Shown one piece after another: positions 25,581 through 35,044 of a DNA stretch of 64,000 nucleotides. The stretch is taken from contig CBDCXQ010000001.1 of assembly GCA_965223835.1 (NCBI GenBank), positions 5,518,001 through 5,582,000 of the forward strand. The letters are read 5' to 3'. How positions within the stretch are numbered: the stretch's first letter is position 1; each line of letters opens with the position of its first letter. The position numbers and the translations under genes are program-made. The notes under the pieces are model-generated. The model did no database searches, was not told the DNA's origin, and saw nothing but the letters and a program-made list of their open reading frames with translations. The stretch is from CAVYXZ01 sp965223835. Lineage in GTDB: Bacteria; Chloroflexota; Anaerolineae; Aggregatilineales; Phototrophicaceae.

Positions 25581-26726
25581 CTAATTCTGGCGGCGATCAT
25601 ACCACGCGGGACGGTTGAGCGCCTGCGCCATGTATAAACCGGCGGCTTGCAAGTCGGTCGTGAAGTCATGCTGGGTCAGTTCAGTAACGGATTCGGCCTC
25701 ACCCGCTTCCTCGTTTTCGTAAACTTCCAAATTTTCCGCGTTGATAATGTGGTGGAACTTGCCATTCTCGAGCCAGAGATTGAGTTCGCCATAATGGGCA
25801 GCGCTTTTCTTGCGCCGGGGCCGCCCCATCACCTGCGAAACATAGATGCCTTTGATGTCATTCACCGGCACTGTCCATCGAGCCTGTTTGCCACGCAGTC
25901 CCCGCACCTGTTCAGCGGTGAAGACGATGCGATTGGGCCACGTCAGTAACTGGTAGATGTTCTTAACAATCAGACCCACTAGAATCACCGCTGCGACCAT
26001 GCCCAGATAGGGCAAAAATGGGGGATTCGCGGGTGCAATACCGCTGGTCAGGGAGAAGTAAATGAGCACGATGTAGACTACGACCCAGAAAATATACCAG
26101 ACAATTCGTCGCAGAGTGGTTCGTGCCCAGGCCGGGCTGCGTACCAACTGGACTGCGCCACTCGCCGCTGTTTGCAGGGTCCACAAGTTATCGAAGCCTA
26201 GCGGTGCAGCGGGTAGTGGCGGCGGTGGGGTCGTGACCGGCTCTGGGGCTGGTTTGGGCGGGACGACCGCAAACGGACGCGTCACAACCTGTGCCAGCGA
26301 TTCACCGGCGCGGGTGGCAATGTCGTTGTACACGGTCGTTTCCGGGTCAGGCCAATGGGCGATCTCACACCAGCGGCTGCCGCGTTCTTCTGCCAGATCA
26401 TTATCCAGCAAAATCCCCAGATGCCAGGATTCATCGCTGTTTGACCAACCGAGGACAATCCGCTGAATATCCTCGATCGACAACCGCCCGGTCGGTGGGA
26501 GCCGCCGGGTCAGCGCAAAGTCAGCCTGATAGTTGACGGGTTGCCCGCTGGTTGCTTCCAACAAGACACTGGTATCCGGGGAACTGCCATTGCTCAACAT
26601 GCGCCAGCGCGCCACATCCATCTCAATCGTGATATTCTCAGCCGCCGAAATCCGTTCCATGACGCTCAATATCCAATACTTAGCAGGGGGTTGACCCTGT
26701 TCGAATTTATATCCAGGTATGTTCAT
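25581..26726 (-). CDS. Unknown protein with two membrane helices and possible PH-like C-terminus
   Basis: Up to 381 residues. The first 150 look soluble (SIEDIQRIVLGWSN, WCEIAHWPDPETTVYND). A Pro-rich linker (PKPAPEPVTTPPPPLP) leads to two membrane helices at about 220-240 and 250-270 (FWVVVYIVLIYFSL, GMVAAVILVGLIV). The C-terminal part (RIVFTAEQVRGL, DIKGIYVSQV) resembles bacterial PH-like domains. Function is not known. The start may be the first ATG at 26726 or one at 26660 (MERISAAEN); neither has a strong ribosome site. It is a host-type gene just outside the AT-rich island. Confidence 0.75.
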   Translation of the reverse strand: MNIPGYKFEQGQPPAKYWILSVMERISAAENITIEMDVARWRMLSNGSSPDTSVLLEATSGQPVNYQADFALTRRLPPTGRLSIEDIQRIVLGWSNSDESWHLGILLDNDLAEERGSRWCEIAHWPDPETTVYNDIATRAGESLAQVVTRPFAVVPPKPAPEPVTTPPPPLPAAPLGFDNLWTLQTAASGAVQLVRSPAWARTTLRRIVWYIFWVVVYIVLIYFSLTSGIAPANPPFLPYLGMVAAVILVGLIVKNIYQLLTWPNRIVFTAEQVRGLRGKQARWTVPVNDIKGIYVSQVMGRPRRKKSAAHYGELNLWLENGKFHHIINAENLEVYENEEAGEAESVTELTQHDFTTDLQAAGLYMAQALNRPAWYDRRQN

Positions 26727-26818
26727 TGCTGGTTGGGGGCCGCCCCGTCAGGCTTCCCTATACAATTACATACACTACTGCATATCTATCAACACCCCAT
26801 TCTAACACGCAATCGGTG

Positions 26819-29524
26819 TTAATCGTACCGTAGAACGTTGAGGGCACGTTCATTGATGGCAACCTGGGCGCTGGCAAAGGTCGACAGCGCGCCAATCGCC
26901 ACCGCCGCGACGATCAACCCCACTGCCGCCGGGGTTGCATTGGTTGGAATGATGATGGTGATTTGCAGGCCCATCTGGCTCATAATGACCACGCCCAGCG
27001 CACTGAGGCCCACACCCAGCAAGCCACCCAGCAAGCTGATGAGCACATTTTCCAGCAGCATCACACCCAGTACCCGGCGACCTTTAAGGCCCACCGCTTT
27101 GAGTATGCCGATCTGTCGGCGTCGTTCCAGCGTCGCCAGCGCCACCGTGTTCGCCATGATGACTGCCGCCGCGCCCAGTGAGAGCAGCCCCACCAGAATC
27201 GGCAGTGCGCTAAATTGATTGATGAAACGCCCGATCAAGCCATCTATAAATGAAATATCAATGGACAGCACCAATGGCAACGCCGAGAGATCGACCAATA
27301 CGTTGTTGAGTTGGTCTGGCTCCACGTCCACCAGCGTGAATTGAATGTCCAGCGCGCCGCCACCACCTTGAATTACACCCGGCGGCACGACCGCTTCGCC
27401 AAATGTCATGCTGGCATCCGGCTGTGTCCCGACGATTGCCAGGTCAAAGGACCGACCATCAATTTCCACCGTGATAATCGAACCCAGTGGCACGAGCAGC
27501 TCCCTAAAATCTTCTTCGCGCACCAGCATCACCGGCTGACCCACATCATCTGGGGTAAATGTGCGTCCCTGGACCACGTTGACATTGCCCGCAATGTTGG
27601 TGCCGGTGGTATCACGTACTGACACATCCAGATTGTAGTCAGGAATGCGGTCCATCTCGTCAGCCAGTTCGCCCATACGCATGAAGTCGCCGGTTTCTGA
27701 GGCTTCGCGCATTTCCTCTCGAATCTCGCGCATCCGCTGGCTGGCCGCCGCGCTGTCTACCGGTTCGCCATTGACGGCGGTGATAACGCCCTGATAAGTC
27801 AGGATACGGGTGCGACCGTTAATGCCCTCAAGCTGATTGAGACGGCTATCAATTAACGGGTTCGCAATAGCGGCGGGCAAGATGGGGAAGATCATCACGT
27901 TGCCGCCCAGCGTATCACTGAGCGTCGTTTGCAAGATCTGGCGTGCGCCCTGCCCAAAGAATGTGATACTGCTGAGCGCGAACATTCCGGCACTGAGCGC
28001 CAGTAAAGTCGTGGCTGTTCGCACCCGGCGTGCCCGCAAATTGCGTAGGGCCAGCCGTAGCGAGACATTGCCAAAGGCCGGGATGCGTCCCACAAGCCAT
28101 ACCAGTAACCACAACAGGCCGATCAAGATCCCCAGAATCGCCAGTGTCGCCGCTGTGCCGATGACGCCGATCAGGATGTTATTGAGGATTTGCCCGGCGA
28201 TGACGCCCAATGCCAGCACTACAAACAGCAGTACAGCAATTGACTGGATGATTCCGGCACGGGGAATATGTGTTTCGTTGGGCCGCAGAATAATGCCCGG
28301 ACGAATGCGCACGGCAGTTAGCACGGGCATGACGCCAAAGACCATCGAGACGATCACACCAAGCGCCAGACCAAATAGCAACGCCTCTGGTTGCAGACGC
28401 CAGACCAGCGGTTGCTGGATGAGCGTTTCGCCATAGGCATTCGCCAGGCGGCTGAGGATGATCCCCAGCACCGACCCCACCAGACTCCCCGCCAGACCGA
28501 GCAAGAACGCTTCGGATAGGAAAATTGCCGCGACCTGTCGTCCCTTCAGGCCAAAGGTTTTAAGGGCAGCAATCTCTTCGGTGCGGCGACGCACCATGAC
28601 CAGCATGGTGTTGACGATGCCCACGCCGCCGATGAGCATCGCGCCCAGGCCCATGACGACGATAAATTGTCCGGTAATGTCTGCGATTTGTTGATTTTGT
28701 CGCAGCAATTCTGGCACCGTGGTGATATTGCGGCCCCTGGTTGATAATAAAGCCCGAATTTCATCCTCAATCATGCTGGCATCATCATCAGTGGTTGGCC
28801 GGTAGTGTTCGGCAACGGTCAGGCTCATTGAATTAGGTGCAGAATTAATTGATAACGCTTCCGCATGGGCAATATCCAGGTAGGCAAAGCCAAAGAAGGC
28901 CGCAAACAGATTGCGAAAGCCCGCCTCATTCTCAGTCGCCACGATGCCGACGACGGTAAACTCATCTTCGGTGCCGCTGACCCGCGTTCGATCGCCCACT
29001 GCGATGTTATTCGCGTCCGCCAGATTCTGGCTGATGACGACCTGGTTACCGCCCGTGAAAAGTTCGGATAATGGTACCCCGGCGGGATCTAAAGCTGTGA
29101 TCTCATGCGAGGGGGGATAGGTTGCTGGTTCGATAAACAAGGTGGTAATCAACTGGGGTCGGCCAACGGTGACGGCATCAATCGCCGCAATCTGCACATT
29201 GCTGGTCGTGATATAAGCGGTGAGTTCGCCGCCGCGTTCCGCTGACCAGGTGCGCAGGGCGTCGATCTCCTCCGGGGTGAAACCCCCATCCTGATCCTGC
29301 GGGTCGCCAAAATCAAACGCAAAACCCCCGGCCACACCTTCGGTAATTGTGACATCACCATGATTGCTGGCCCGCAGATTGCTCGTGAGCGAATCGCCAA
29401 TTGCCAATCCCAGGCTGCGCAGCGCGACGATGGTGGCGACTCCGGCTGCGATTGAAAACACGGCGAAAGTGGACCAGCGGCGGTTGCGCCACAAATTACG
29501 GGCGGCATATTGCAAGTAGAACAT
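26819..29524 (-). CDS. FtsX-family ABC transporter permease (two FtsX modules)
   Basis: The 901-residue permease has an N-terminal helix (STFAVFSIAAGVATIVAL), a large extracytoplasmic MacB-like domain (about 40-260), three helices starting near FIVVMGLGAMLIGG, then a second copy of helix-periplasmic domain-three helices. The C-terminal module carries ILKAVGLKGRRVLGVMLLE, which matches the cytoplasmic loop of the first module (ALKTFGLKGRQVAAIFLSE). The layout fits LolC/MacB-type exporters or complexes that use ATP to move lipids or signal across the envelope. No ATPase gene is adjacent; the closest ABC ATPase in this window is at 61595. It is read alone. Confidence 0.9.
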   Translation of the reverse strand: MFYLQYAARNLWRNRRWSTFAVFSIAAGVATIVALRSLGLAIGDSLTSNLRASNHGDVTITEGVAGGFAFDFGDPQDQDGGFTPEEIDALRTWSAERGGELTAYITTSNVQIAAIDAVTVGRPQLITTLFIEPATYPPSHEITALDPAGVPLSELFTGGNQVVISQNLADANNIAVGDRTRVSGTEDEFTVVGIVATENEAGFRNLFAAFFGFAYLDIAHAEALSINSAPNSMSLTVAEHYRPTTDDDASMIEDEIRALLSTRGRNITTVPELLRQNQQIADITGQFIVVMGLGAMLIGGVGIVNTMLVMVRRRTEEIAALKTFGLKGRQVAAIFLSEAFLLGLAGSLVGSVLGIILSRLANAYGETLIQQPLVWRLQPEALLFGLALGVIVSMVFGVMPVLTAVRIRPGIILRPNETHIPRAGIIQSIAVLLFVVLALGVIAGQILNNILIGVIGTAATLAILGILIGLLWLLVWLVGRIPAFGNVSLRLALRNLRARRVRTATTLLALSAGMFALSSITFFGQGARQILQTTLSDTLGGNVMIFPILPAAIANPLIDSRLNQLEGINGRTRILTYQGVITAVNGEPVDSAAASQRMREIREEMREASETGDFMRMGELADEMDRIPDYNLDVSVRDTTGTNIAGNVNVVQGRTFTPDDVGQPVMLVREEDFRELLVPLGSIITVEIDGRSFDLAIVGTQPDASMTFGEAVVPPGVIQGGGGALDIQFTLVDVEPDQLNNVLVDLSALPLVLSIDISFIDGLIGRFINQFSALPILVGLLSLGAAAVIMANTVALATLERRRQIGILKAVGLKGRRVLGVMLLENVLISLLGGLLGVGLSALGVVIMSQMGLQITIIIPTNATPAAVGLIVAAVAIGALSTFASAQVAINERALNVLRYD

Positions 29525-29577
29525 CAGTCGTCCTTAAATGTTGGTTCGCTTCATATGCATCATTACGCACGCCGGGG

Positions 29578-29619
29578 ATTATAGTTCCAAACTTGCAGCT
29601 AATCGAATTGAACTATAAT
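29578..29619. promoter_or_regulatory. Inverted repeat with TATAAT in both arms, divergent promoter region
   Basis: ATTATAGTTC (29578-29587) and GAACTATAAT (29610-29619) are a perfect 10-base inverted repeat with a 22-base centre. TATAAT is a good -10 box on both strands: the right arm for the Ser/Thr kinase gene and the left arm for the FtsX permease gene. A clear -35 was not found. The symmetry could let one regulator act on both genes. Confidence 0.5.
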
Positions 29620-29666
29620 GGGACTATACATAATCCTAATTCAGCCGGATCGCGGAGCTATCGTTT

Positions 29667-32600
29667 ATGGACTTACGCGGAAAAAAACTGGGGCAATACG
29701 AACTGCGCGAACAACTCGGCCAGGGGGGGATGGCTCAGGTCTACAAAGCCTTCCAACCGGGCATGGAGCGTTTTGTTGCCGTAAAGGTCATGCTGGGGCA
29801 CCTGGCGACCGATGAGGAATTTGTCGAGCGTTTTCGGCGGGAAGCCCGCGCCGTTGGTCAATTGCGCCATCCGCATATCGTCAATGTCTTCGACTTCGGC
29901 ATTGAGGATAAGAGTTATTACATGGTGATGGAGTTCATCAAGGGCGAAAATCTGAAAGCCTATATCGGCGACCATCCCCAGGGCTTACCGGTTGATGAAG
30001 CGCTACGCATCGCATCCCAGATCGCCAGTGCGCTGGATTATGCCCATAACGCCGGGATGATTCACCGTGATGTCAAGCCCGCGAATATCATGTTTGTTGA
30101 CGAAAATCACCGCGATACCGTCCTGACCGACTTCGGCATCGCCCACATCCTCAGCCAACCGGGCCTCACGGCCAGTGGAGCGATGGTCGGCACCCCGGCT
30201 TACCTCAGCCCGGACGCGGCCTATGGCAAAACTGTGAACGAACGCGCCGATATTTATGGCCTGGGTATTATCCTCTATGAGATGCTTACGGGTCGCGTGC
30301 CTTACAATGCTGATACGCCAATGGCGATTATCATGAAGCATGTCAACGCGCCGCTCCCTTCTCGGGCCGATTTTGGGCGTGATATTCCCGAATCGGTGGA
30401 GGCGATTGTGCTCAAGGCGATGCAGAAAAACGCTGATGATCGGTATCAAAGCGCCGCCGAGATGCAAGCGGCACTGGACGCGGCGCGGGCACAATTGGCT
30501 GATACCAAAGTCAGTGGCCCGACGAAAGCAGTAGCCGCGCCTCCACCAGCCGCCGTGGCACCGGCCACCACGACAACCAGCGGGCCGACGACGGTGATGA
30601 CGACTAAGCCAGCGACGCCCTGGCCCTGGTTGATCGGTGGGGTGATATTGGCAGCATTGGCGTTGATCGTTGTTTTGGCCGTGGTTCTCGGCGGAGCCAA
30701 TGACCAATCGACACCGCTCCCGACCGATGTTCCAGCAACGCAAATTGCCAGCAGTGTCGAAACCGCCGAAGACGCGCCAACCGAAGCCGAGCCAACTGAT
30801 GTACCGGCGACGGCAACACTGCCACCAACGGACGTCCCAGCGACCGCGACAACCGCCGCAATTGAAACGCCGCCAGCCGTTGCCAGCGTGCCCGACACAT
30901 TGCGTAATGCGAACCTGCTGTCGGGGCTGAACCCGCTGCAAGACGAAATTGACGCCCTGATTTTGGAGGACGAGCTTGAGCTAGCGGCGGAACGCATCGA
31001 AACGACATTGCAATCCGACCCGCAAAATATCGAGGCACTCATAGCCCGGTCGCTGTTGGCGCTGTGGAATGGGGATGCCGACAGTGGCCGTGACGATGCC
31101 GAGCAGGTCATCGAACTGGCTCCCGACTCTGCGTGGGGATATATCGCTCAGAGCGATGTCTTAAGTTATTGGAGTGTGCAAGATTGGGAGGGGTCGCTGG
31201 CTGCCGCCGAAACTGCGCTTAAATTGGATCCTGGTAATCCGCAAATCCTCTGGCGGCTCAGCCGGGCACAGGATTGGGTGCGTTCGCCGAGCGTTGCCAG
31301 GGATAACTTTCAGCAAGCCGTTGATGCGGGTGCCAGTGGCTTCCGGTTTGTTATTTATGCCGGTGAGCATCTCTACTACCTGGGTGAGTATGAACAGGCC
31401 GTGCCCTACTTGCAATCCTGGTATGAATTTGAACCATTCGATTATTCGATGACACTGCTGACCGGCGCGCTGGTGCAATTGGGACGGCCCGACGCTGCCT
31501 ATCGCGCGGTGCAAGACTTCCCCTTTGCGCTGATTGAGCCGGGCGAGTTGCGCACAGCGGCGTTCGCGGCGTTTAAAGCTGGTGAGTATGATGCCGCCCG
31601 CGAATGGGCCGAGACCGCCAGCGCTTTAACAGATGAAGATAGTTCCGGTGCTTACATCCTGGGGTTGGTAAGCTGGTATGGCGATCATAACCTGGAACAG
31701 TCGCTCAGGTTTCTAGACGAAGTACCGGTCGAAGAATTCTACGATGATCTGTTGTCGCCGGACTTTGGACACGAGGTTAACCTGGATCGAGGGCATATCC
31801 TGGCTGATGCTGGTGAGTTTGAGGCCGCAATCGGTGCCTATCATGACAGCCTGGGCAGCCTGGGTGAGTTTCCTGGTACGTATGAAGCCATCGCCAATGC
31901 TCACCTGGCACTGGGCGAACCGCAGGCGGCATTGGAGAATCTGCGACTGGCGTTAAACGTAACCTATGACGATGACCCCGCATTGCAGCAACACCTCACG
32001 ACTCGCATTCGTGAGGTTGCCCGTGATGTTGATGCGCTGGACAATGTACCAGAAGTTAATCTTGATCTGCTCTCCGGCCTGGGCGAGTTGCAAGACGAAC
32101 TGGACACACTTTATATTCAGGGAGATTTCGACGCCATTCGTGAACGGATTACGTCGATTCTGGCCGACATCCCCGATGATGTTGGGACCCTCACGGCGCA
32201 ATCCCTGTTTCAGACTCTCAACGACAACCCTCGGTTAGCGTCTCGCATTGCTTCCGATATTATTCGCATTGATCCCGGCTCATCGTTAGGTTACATTGCA
32301 CTGAGTGAGGCGCAGCTTCACTGGAAGTTAAACAATTTTCGCGCTGCCCTCGAAGCTGCTGAACGTGCGCTGGTAGTTGATCCCGATAATCCAGAAGCAC
32401 TGTGGCGTGCAGCAGAGGCGCATGCAAATCTGGGTAACTGGGATACGTTTATTGACCTGCAAGACCGGGCGATTGAGAAGGGTGCCCGCGGTTTTCGATT
32501 TATCCAACATGCGGGTGAATACCTCTATTATCGCGGGGAATATGAACGTGCCCTGCCGTATCTGGAAACCTGGCATGCTTATCGCCCAACTGAAGAATCG

Positions 32601-33170
32601 CTGGGATTTCTGACTGGCAGCCTCATCCAGCTTGACGAGGTTGACGCGGCTTATGAAATCGTTCAGAATTATCCAGATGAGATTGATGAGGTTCGTGAAC
32701 TCGTCTGGAGCGCCTACGTCGCCTATGCCGCTGAAGACGATGAACAAGCCACGATCTGGGCTGAACGCGCGGTCAACGAATTTCCTGATGCGCTGAATGC
32801 CCAGTATATGCTGGGTTTGCTGCGCTGGTACGCTGATGCTGATCTCGCAGGTGCCTTAAGTTACCTCGACCCGCTGGCGGACAATACCGATTTGTGGGGC
32901 GTGTTCTTAAATCCCGATTTTGAGCATCAGGTCAATTATGATCGCGGCTTGATCTTGCTGGAAGCCGGGGAAACTGAAGCCGCAATCGAAGCGTTCGAAT
33001 ATAGCCTGGAGCAGGATGCCCGCTGGTATACGTACGCCGGGTTAGCCGAAGCCTACCTTGAACTGGGCGATGTTGATGCCGCCCGCGACAATATTGGGCT
33101 GGCGCTCGACATGACCGATGATGAGGACATCCGCGCTGATCTGGAGGCCTGGTTAGAAGAATTAGGGTAA
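29667..33170 (+). CDS. Transmembrane Ser/Thr protein kinase with TPR-rich outer region
   Basis: The 1167-residue protein has an N-terminal Hanks-type kinase (about 11-275): Gly loop GQGGMAQV, K40 in VAVKVM, HRD with D135, DFG with D155, and GTPAYLSPD instead of the usual APE/SPE. A Thr/Pro linker leads to one membrane helix (about 321-343). The rest is outside the membrane: a Thr/Pro-rich stalk, then TPR repeats (about 412-1167). The TPR part is an internal tandem duplication, about 416-795 and 800-1167 (LLSGLNPLQDEIDAL versus LLSGLGELQDELDTL). The sensed ligand is unknown. It diverges from the permease gene across the palindromic promoter region. All catalytic residues are intact. Confidence 0.94.
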   Translation: MDLRGKKLGQYELREQLGQGGMAQVYKAFQPGMERFVAVKVMLGHLATDEEFVERFRREARAVGQLRHPHIVNVFDFGIEDKSYYMVMEFIKGENLKAYIGDHPQGLPVDEALRIASQIASALDYAHNAGMIHRDVKPANIMFVDENHRDTVLTDFGIAHILSQPGLTASGAMVGTPAYLSPDAAYGKTVNERADIYGLGIILYEMLTGRVPYNADTPMAIIMKHVNAPLPSRADFGRDIPESVEAIVLKAMQKNADDRYQSAAEMQAALDAARAQLADTKVSGPTKAVAAPPPAAVAPATTTTSGPTTVMTTKPATPWPWLIGGVILAALALIVVLAVVLGGANDQSTPLPTDVPATQIASSVETAEDAPTEAEPTDVPATATLPPTDVPATATTAAIETPPAVASVPDTLRNANLLSGLNPLQDEIDALILEDELELAAERIETTLQSDPQNIEALIARSLLALWNGDADSGRDDAEQVIELAPDSAWGYIAQSDVLSYWSVQDWEGSLAAAETALKLDPGNPQILWRLSRAQDWVRSPSVARDNFQQAVDAGASGFRFVIYAGEHLYYLGEYEQAVPYLQSWYEFEPFDYSMTLLTGALVQLGRPDAAYRAVQDFPFALIEPGELRTAAFAAFKAGEYDAAREWAETASALTDEDSSGAYILGLVSWYGDHNLEQSLRFLDEVPVEEFYDDLLSPDFGHEVNLDRGHILADAGEFEAAIGAYHDSLGSLGEFPGTYEAIANAHLALGEPQAALENLRLALNVTYDDDPALQQHLTTRIREVARDVDALDNVPEVNLDLLSGLGELQDELDTLYIQGDFDAIRERITSILADIPDDVGTLTAQSLFQTLNDNPRLASRIASDIIRIDPGSSLGYIALSEAQLHWKLNNFRAALEAAERALVVDPDNPEALWRAAEAHANLGNWDTFIDLQDRAIEKGARGFRFIQHAGEYLYYRGEYERALPYLETWHAYRPTEESLGFLTGSLIQLDEVDAAYEIVQNYPDEIDEVRELVWSAYVAYAAEDDEQATIWAERAVNEFPDALNAQYMLGLLRWYADADLAGALSYLDPLADNTDLWGVFLNPDFEHQVNYDRGLILLEAGETEAAIEAFEYSLEQDARWYTYAGLAEAYLELGDVDAARDNIGLALDMTDDEDIRADLEAWLEELG

Positions 33171-33268
33171 AATTGCGGCTATTCTGCCTCCGCTTAATTT
33201 CACGCTTTGCAGCTTGGGGGAAGGTGGGGTGAACACGAATTTCTACTCAACACATAAAGGCAGCAAGA

Positions 33269-34009
33269 ATGACGGTTAACCGCTCGATTGCGATGTGGTC
33301 TGGACCACGTAACATCTCCACCGCTATGCTGCGGGCCTGGGAGAATCGAACCGATACAGTGGTGGTAGACGAACCCCTCTACGCGCATTATCTGCTTAAA
33401 ACCGGCATCAATCATCACGGCGCAGCGGCGATCATCGCAGCTTACGAAACGGATTGGCGAACTGTGGTCCAGCAGATCACCGGGCCGTTGCCCGATGGTA
33501 AATCGATCTATTATCAGAAGCACATGACCCACCATCTGCTGCACGATATGGACTGGGAATGGGTGTTGAAGCTAACCAATTGCTTTCTCATTCGTGACCC
33601 CGCACTGGTCATTGATTCACTCATCAAGAAGTTGCCCGACGCCACCATTGAGCAGACCGGCTTCCCGCAGCAAATTGCGCTGTTTCATTACCTGCGGGAA
33701 CAGACGGATGTGACGCCGCTGGTGATTGATGCCCAGGACGTGCTCATGAATCCGCAGGCGCTTCTATCAACATTATGCGACCGTCTTGAAATCCCCTTCA
33801 ACAGGGCTATGCTCAACTGGCCGGCTGGCAAACGGGATACCGATGGCATCTGGGGTGAATACTGGTATGCCAGTGTCGAGCAGTCCACCGGGTTCATGCC
33901 CTATGAACCGACTCCTGTAACCCTGCCAGATCATCTGACCGACATGCTGGATGAATGCCAAACGATTTACGCTGAAATGGCGCAGTATCGGCTTCAGCCG
34001 TCATCTTGA
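33269..34009 (+). CDS. Sulfotransferase-like protein next to class IV aminotransferase
   Basis: The 246-residue protein carries the P-loop-like PAPS-site motif SGPRNISTAMLRAW near the N-terminus and the RDPALVIDSLIKK stretch seen in bacterial sulfotransferase-fold proteins. Its start uses a weak AAGGCAGCAAG region, and the first residues MTVNRSIAMWSGPRN fit the family. Its 3' end overlaps the 3' end of the aminotransferase gene on the other strand by 16 bases. Proteins of this family are often found next to, or fused to, class IV aminotransferases, so a shared pathway on an amino-acid-like substrate is likely, though the substrate is unknown. Confidence 0.82.
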   Translation: MTVNRSIAMWSGPRNISTAMLRAWENRTDTVVVDEPLYAHYLLKTGINHHGAAAIIAAYETDWRTVVQQITGPLPDGKSIYYQKHMTHHLLHDMDWEWVLKLTNCFLIRDPALVIDSLIKKLPDATIEQTGFPQQIALFHYLREQTDVTPLVIDAQDVLMNPQALLSTLCDRLEIPFNRAMLNWPAGKRDTDGIWGEYWYASVEQSTGFMPYEPTPVTLPDHLTDMLDECQTIYAEMAQYRLQPSS

Positions 34010-34932
34010 GTTGAAAGTGTTTCTTTGACCGCCGCTTCAATTCGCGCTGCATACAGTTCCCGCAGTCGATTTGTCAGCGGCCAGGATTGACCAGCGCCAA
34101 TGGTGCGGCCATCCACTTCTCTGACCGGAATCAACCCGGCAAAAGTGCCGGTGACAAAGGCCTCATCCGCGTCATAAACATCGGTCAGCGAGAAATTGCG
34201 CTCGTAAACCGGGATATTATCGGCGGCGGCAACTTCAATGACCTTGCCGCGTGTGATGCCGTTCATGCAGTATTGCCCGGTCGAGGTCCACACAGCGCCA
34301 TTTTTCACCATAAAAAAATTGGTCGCGTTACACGTGCTGACAAAGCCGTGAATATCGAGCATGAGCGCTTCATCCGCGCCAGCCACCAGCGCCTGTTGAA
34401 GCGCGATGACCTCGTGCAGTTTGCTGTGGCAGTTTAAGCGCGGGTCAAGATAATCGGGTGAACCGCGTCGCACCGTCGAGGTGAACAAAGTGATACCGGT
34501 TTCCGCGATCTGGGGATTGGCTGCTTTGTGTTCGGCGATGATAACGATGGTTGGCGGGCTGATCGTCAAACGGGGGTCCTGCGACGGTGTTTTTTTGATG
34601 CCGCGCGTAATCATCAACCGCACGTGAACATGGTCTTCCATGTTGTTGGCGTGTACTGTGCGATACAACGCGGCAGTCAATTCGGCGCGGGTCTGGCCGA
34701 TGTCCAGCGCAATCGCCTTCGCGCCCTGGAACAACCGATCCAGATGCTCATCGAGGAAAACCAGTACGCCGTGATGGAGACGGATGCCCTCCCACACGCC
34801 ATCGCCGACCAGATAGCCGCTGTCAAACACCGAGATCTTCGCGTCGGCACGGGGCACGAGATCGCCATTGATATAAATCAGCACTGCTTCATTGCGCGGG
34901 TCCGGCAGCGCATCATGGGTTCCCTGAGGCAT
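33994..34932 (-). CDS. Class IV aminotransferase (branched-chain or D-amino acid type)
   Basis: This PLP enzyme starts at ATG 34932 (AGGTGA lies 6 bases upstream), giving 312 residues. It has VFDSGYLVGDGVWEGI, then LNCHSKLHEVIALQQ with the PLP Lys region, ALMLDIHGFVSTCNATNFF and GITRGKVIEVA, as in branched-chain and D-alanine aminotransferases (EC 2.6.1). An in-frame ATG 27 bases upstream is less likely. It lies tail to tail with the sulfotransferase-like gene and head to head with the SDR gene. Which amino acid it uses cannot be told from the sequence alone. Confidence 0.88.
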   Translation of the reverse strand: MPQGTHDALPDPRNEAVLIYINGDLVPRADAKISVFDSGYLVGDGVWEGIRLHHGVLVFLDEHLDRLFQGAKAIALDIGQTRAELTAALYRTVHANNMEDHVHVRLMITRGIKKTPSQDPRLTISPPTIVIIAEHKAANPQIAETGITLFTSTVRRGSPDYLDPRLNCHSKLHEVIALQQALVAGADEALMLDIHGFVSTCNATNFFMVKNGAVWTSTGQYCMNGITRGKVIEVAAADNIPVYERNFSLTDVYDADEAFVTGTFAGLIPVREVDGRTIGAGQSWPLTNRLRELYAARIEAAVKETLSTQDDG

Positions 34933-35044
34933 GGTTATCACCTGTTGTCGAAATATCACGTGCAGAATCTACCACGTCAGTTGATCGTGGCGCAATACGC
35001 GCTACACTCCCCTTGTTTGGGAGGCAATACAGGAGGTCAAAAAG

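Noticed and set aside
30003..30941. 312-codon minus-strand frame
   Set aside because: Antisense to the Ser/Thr kinase; low-complexity Arg/Gly-rich translation.
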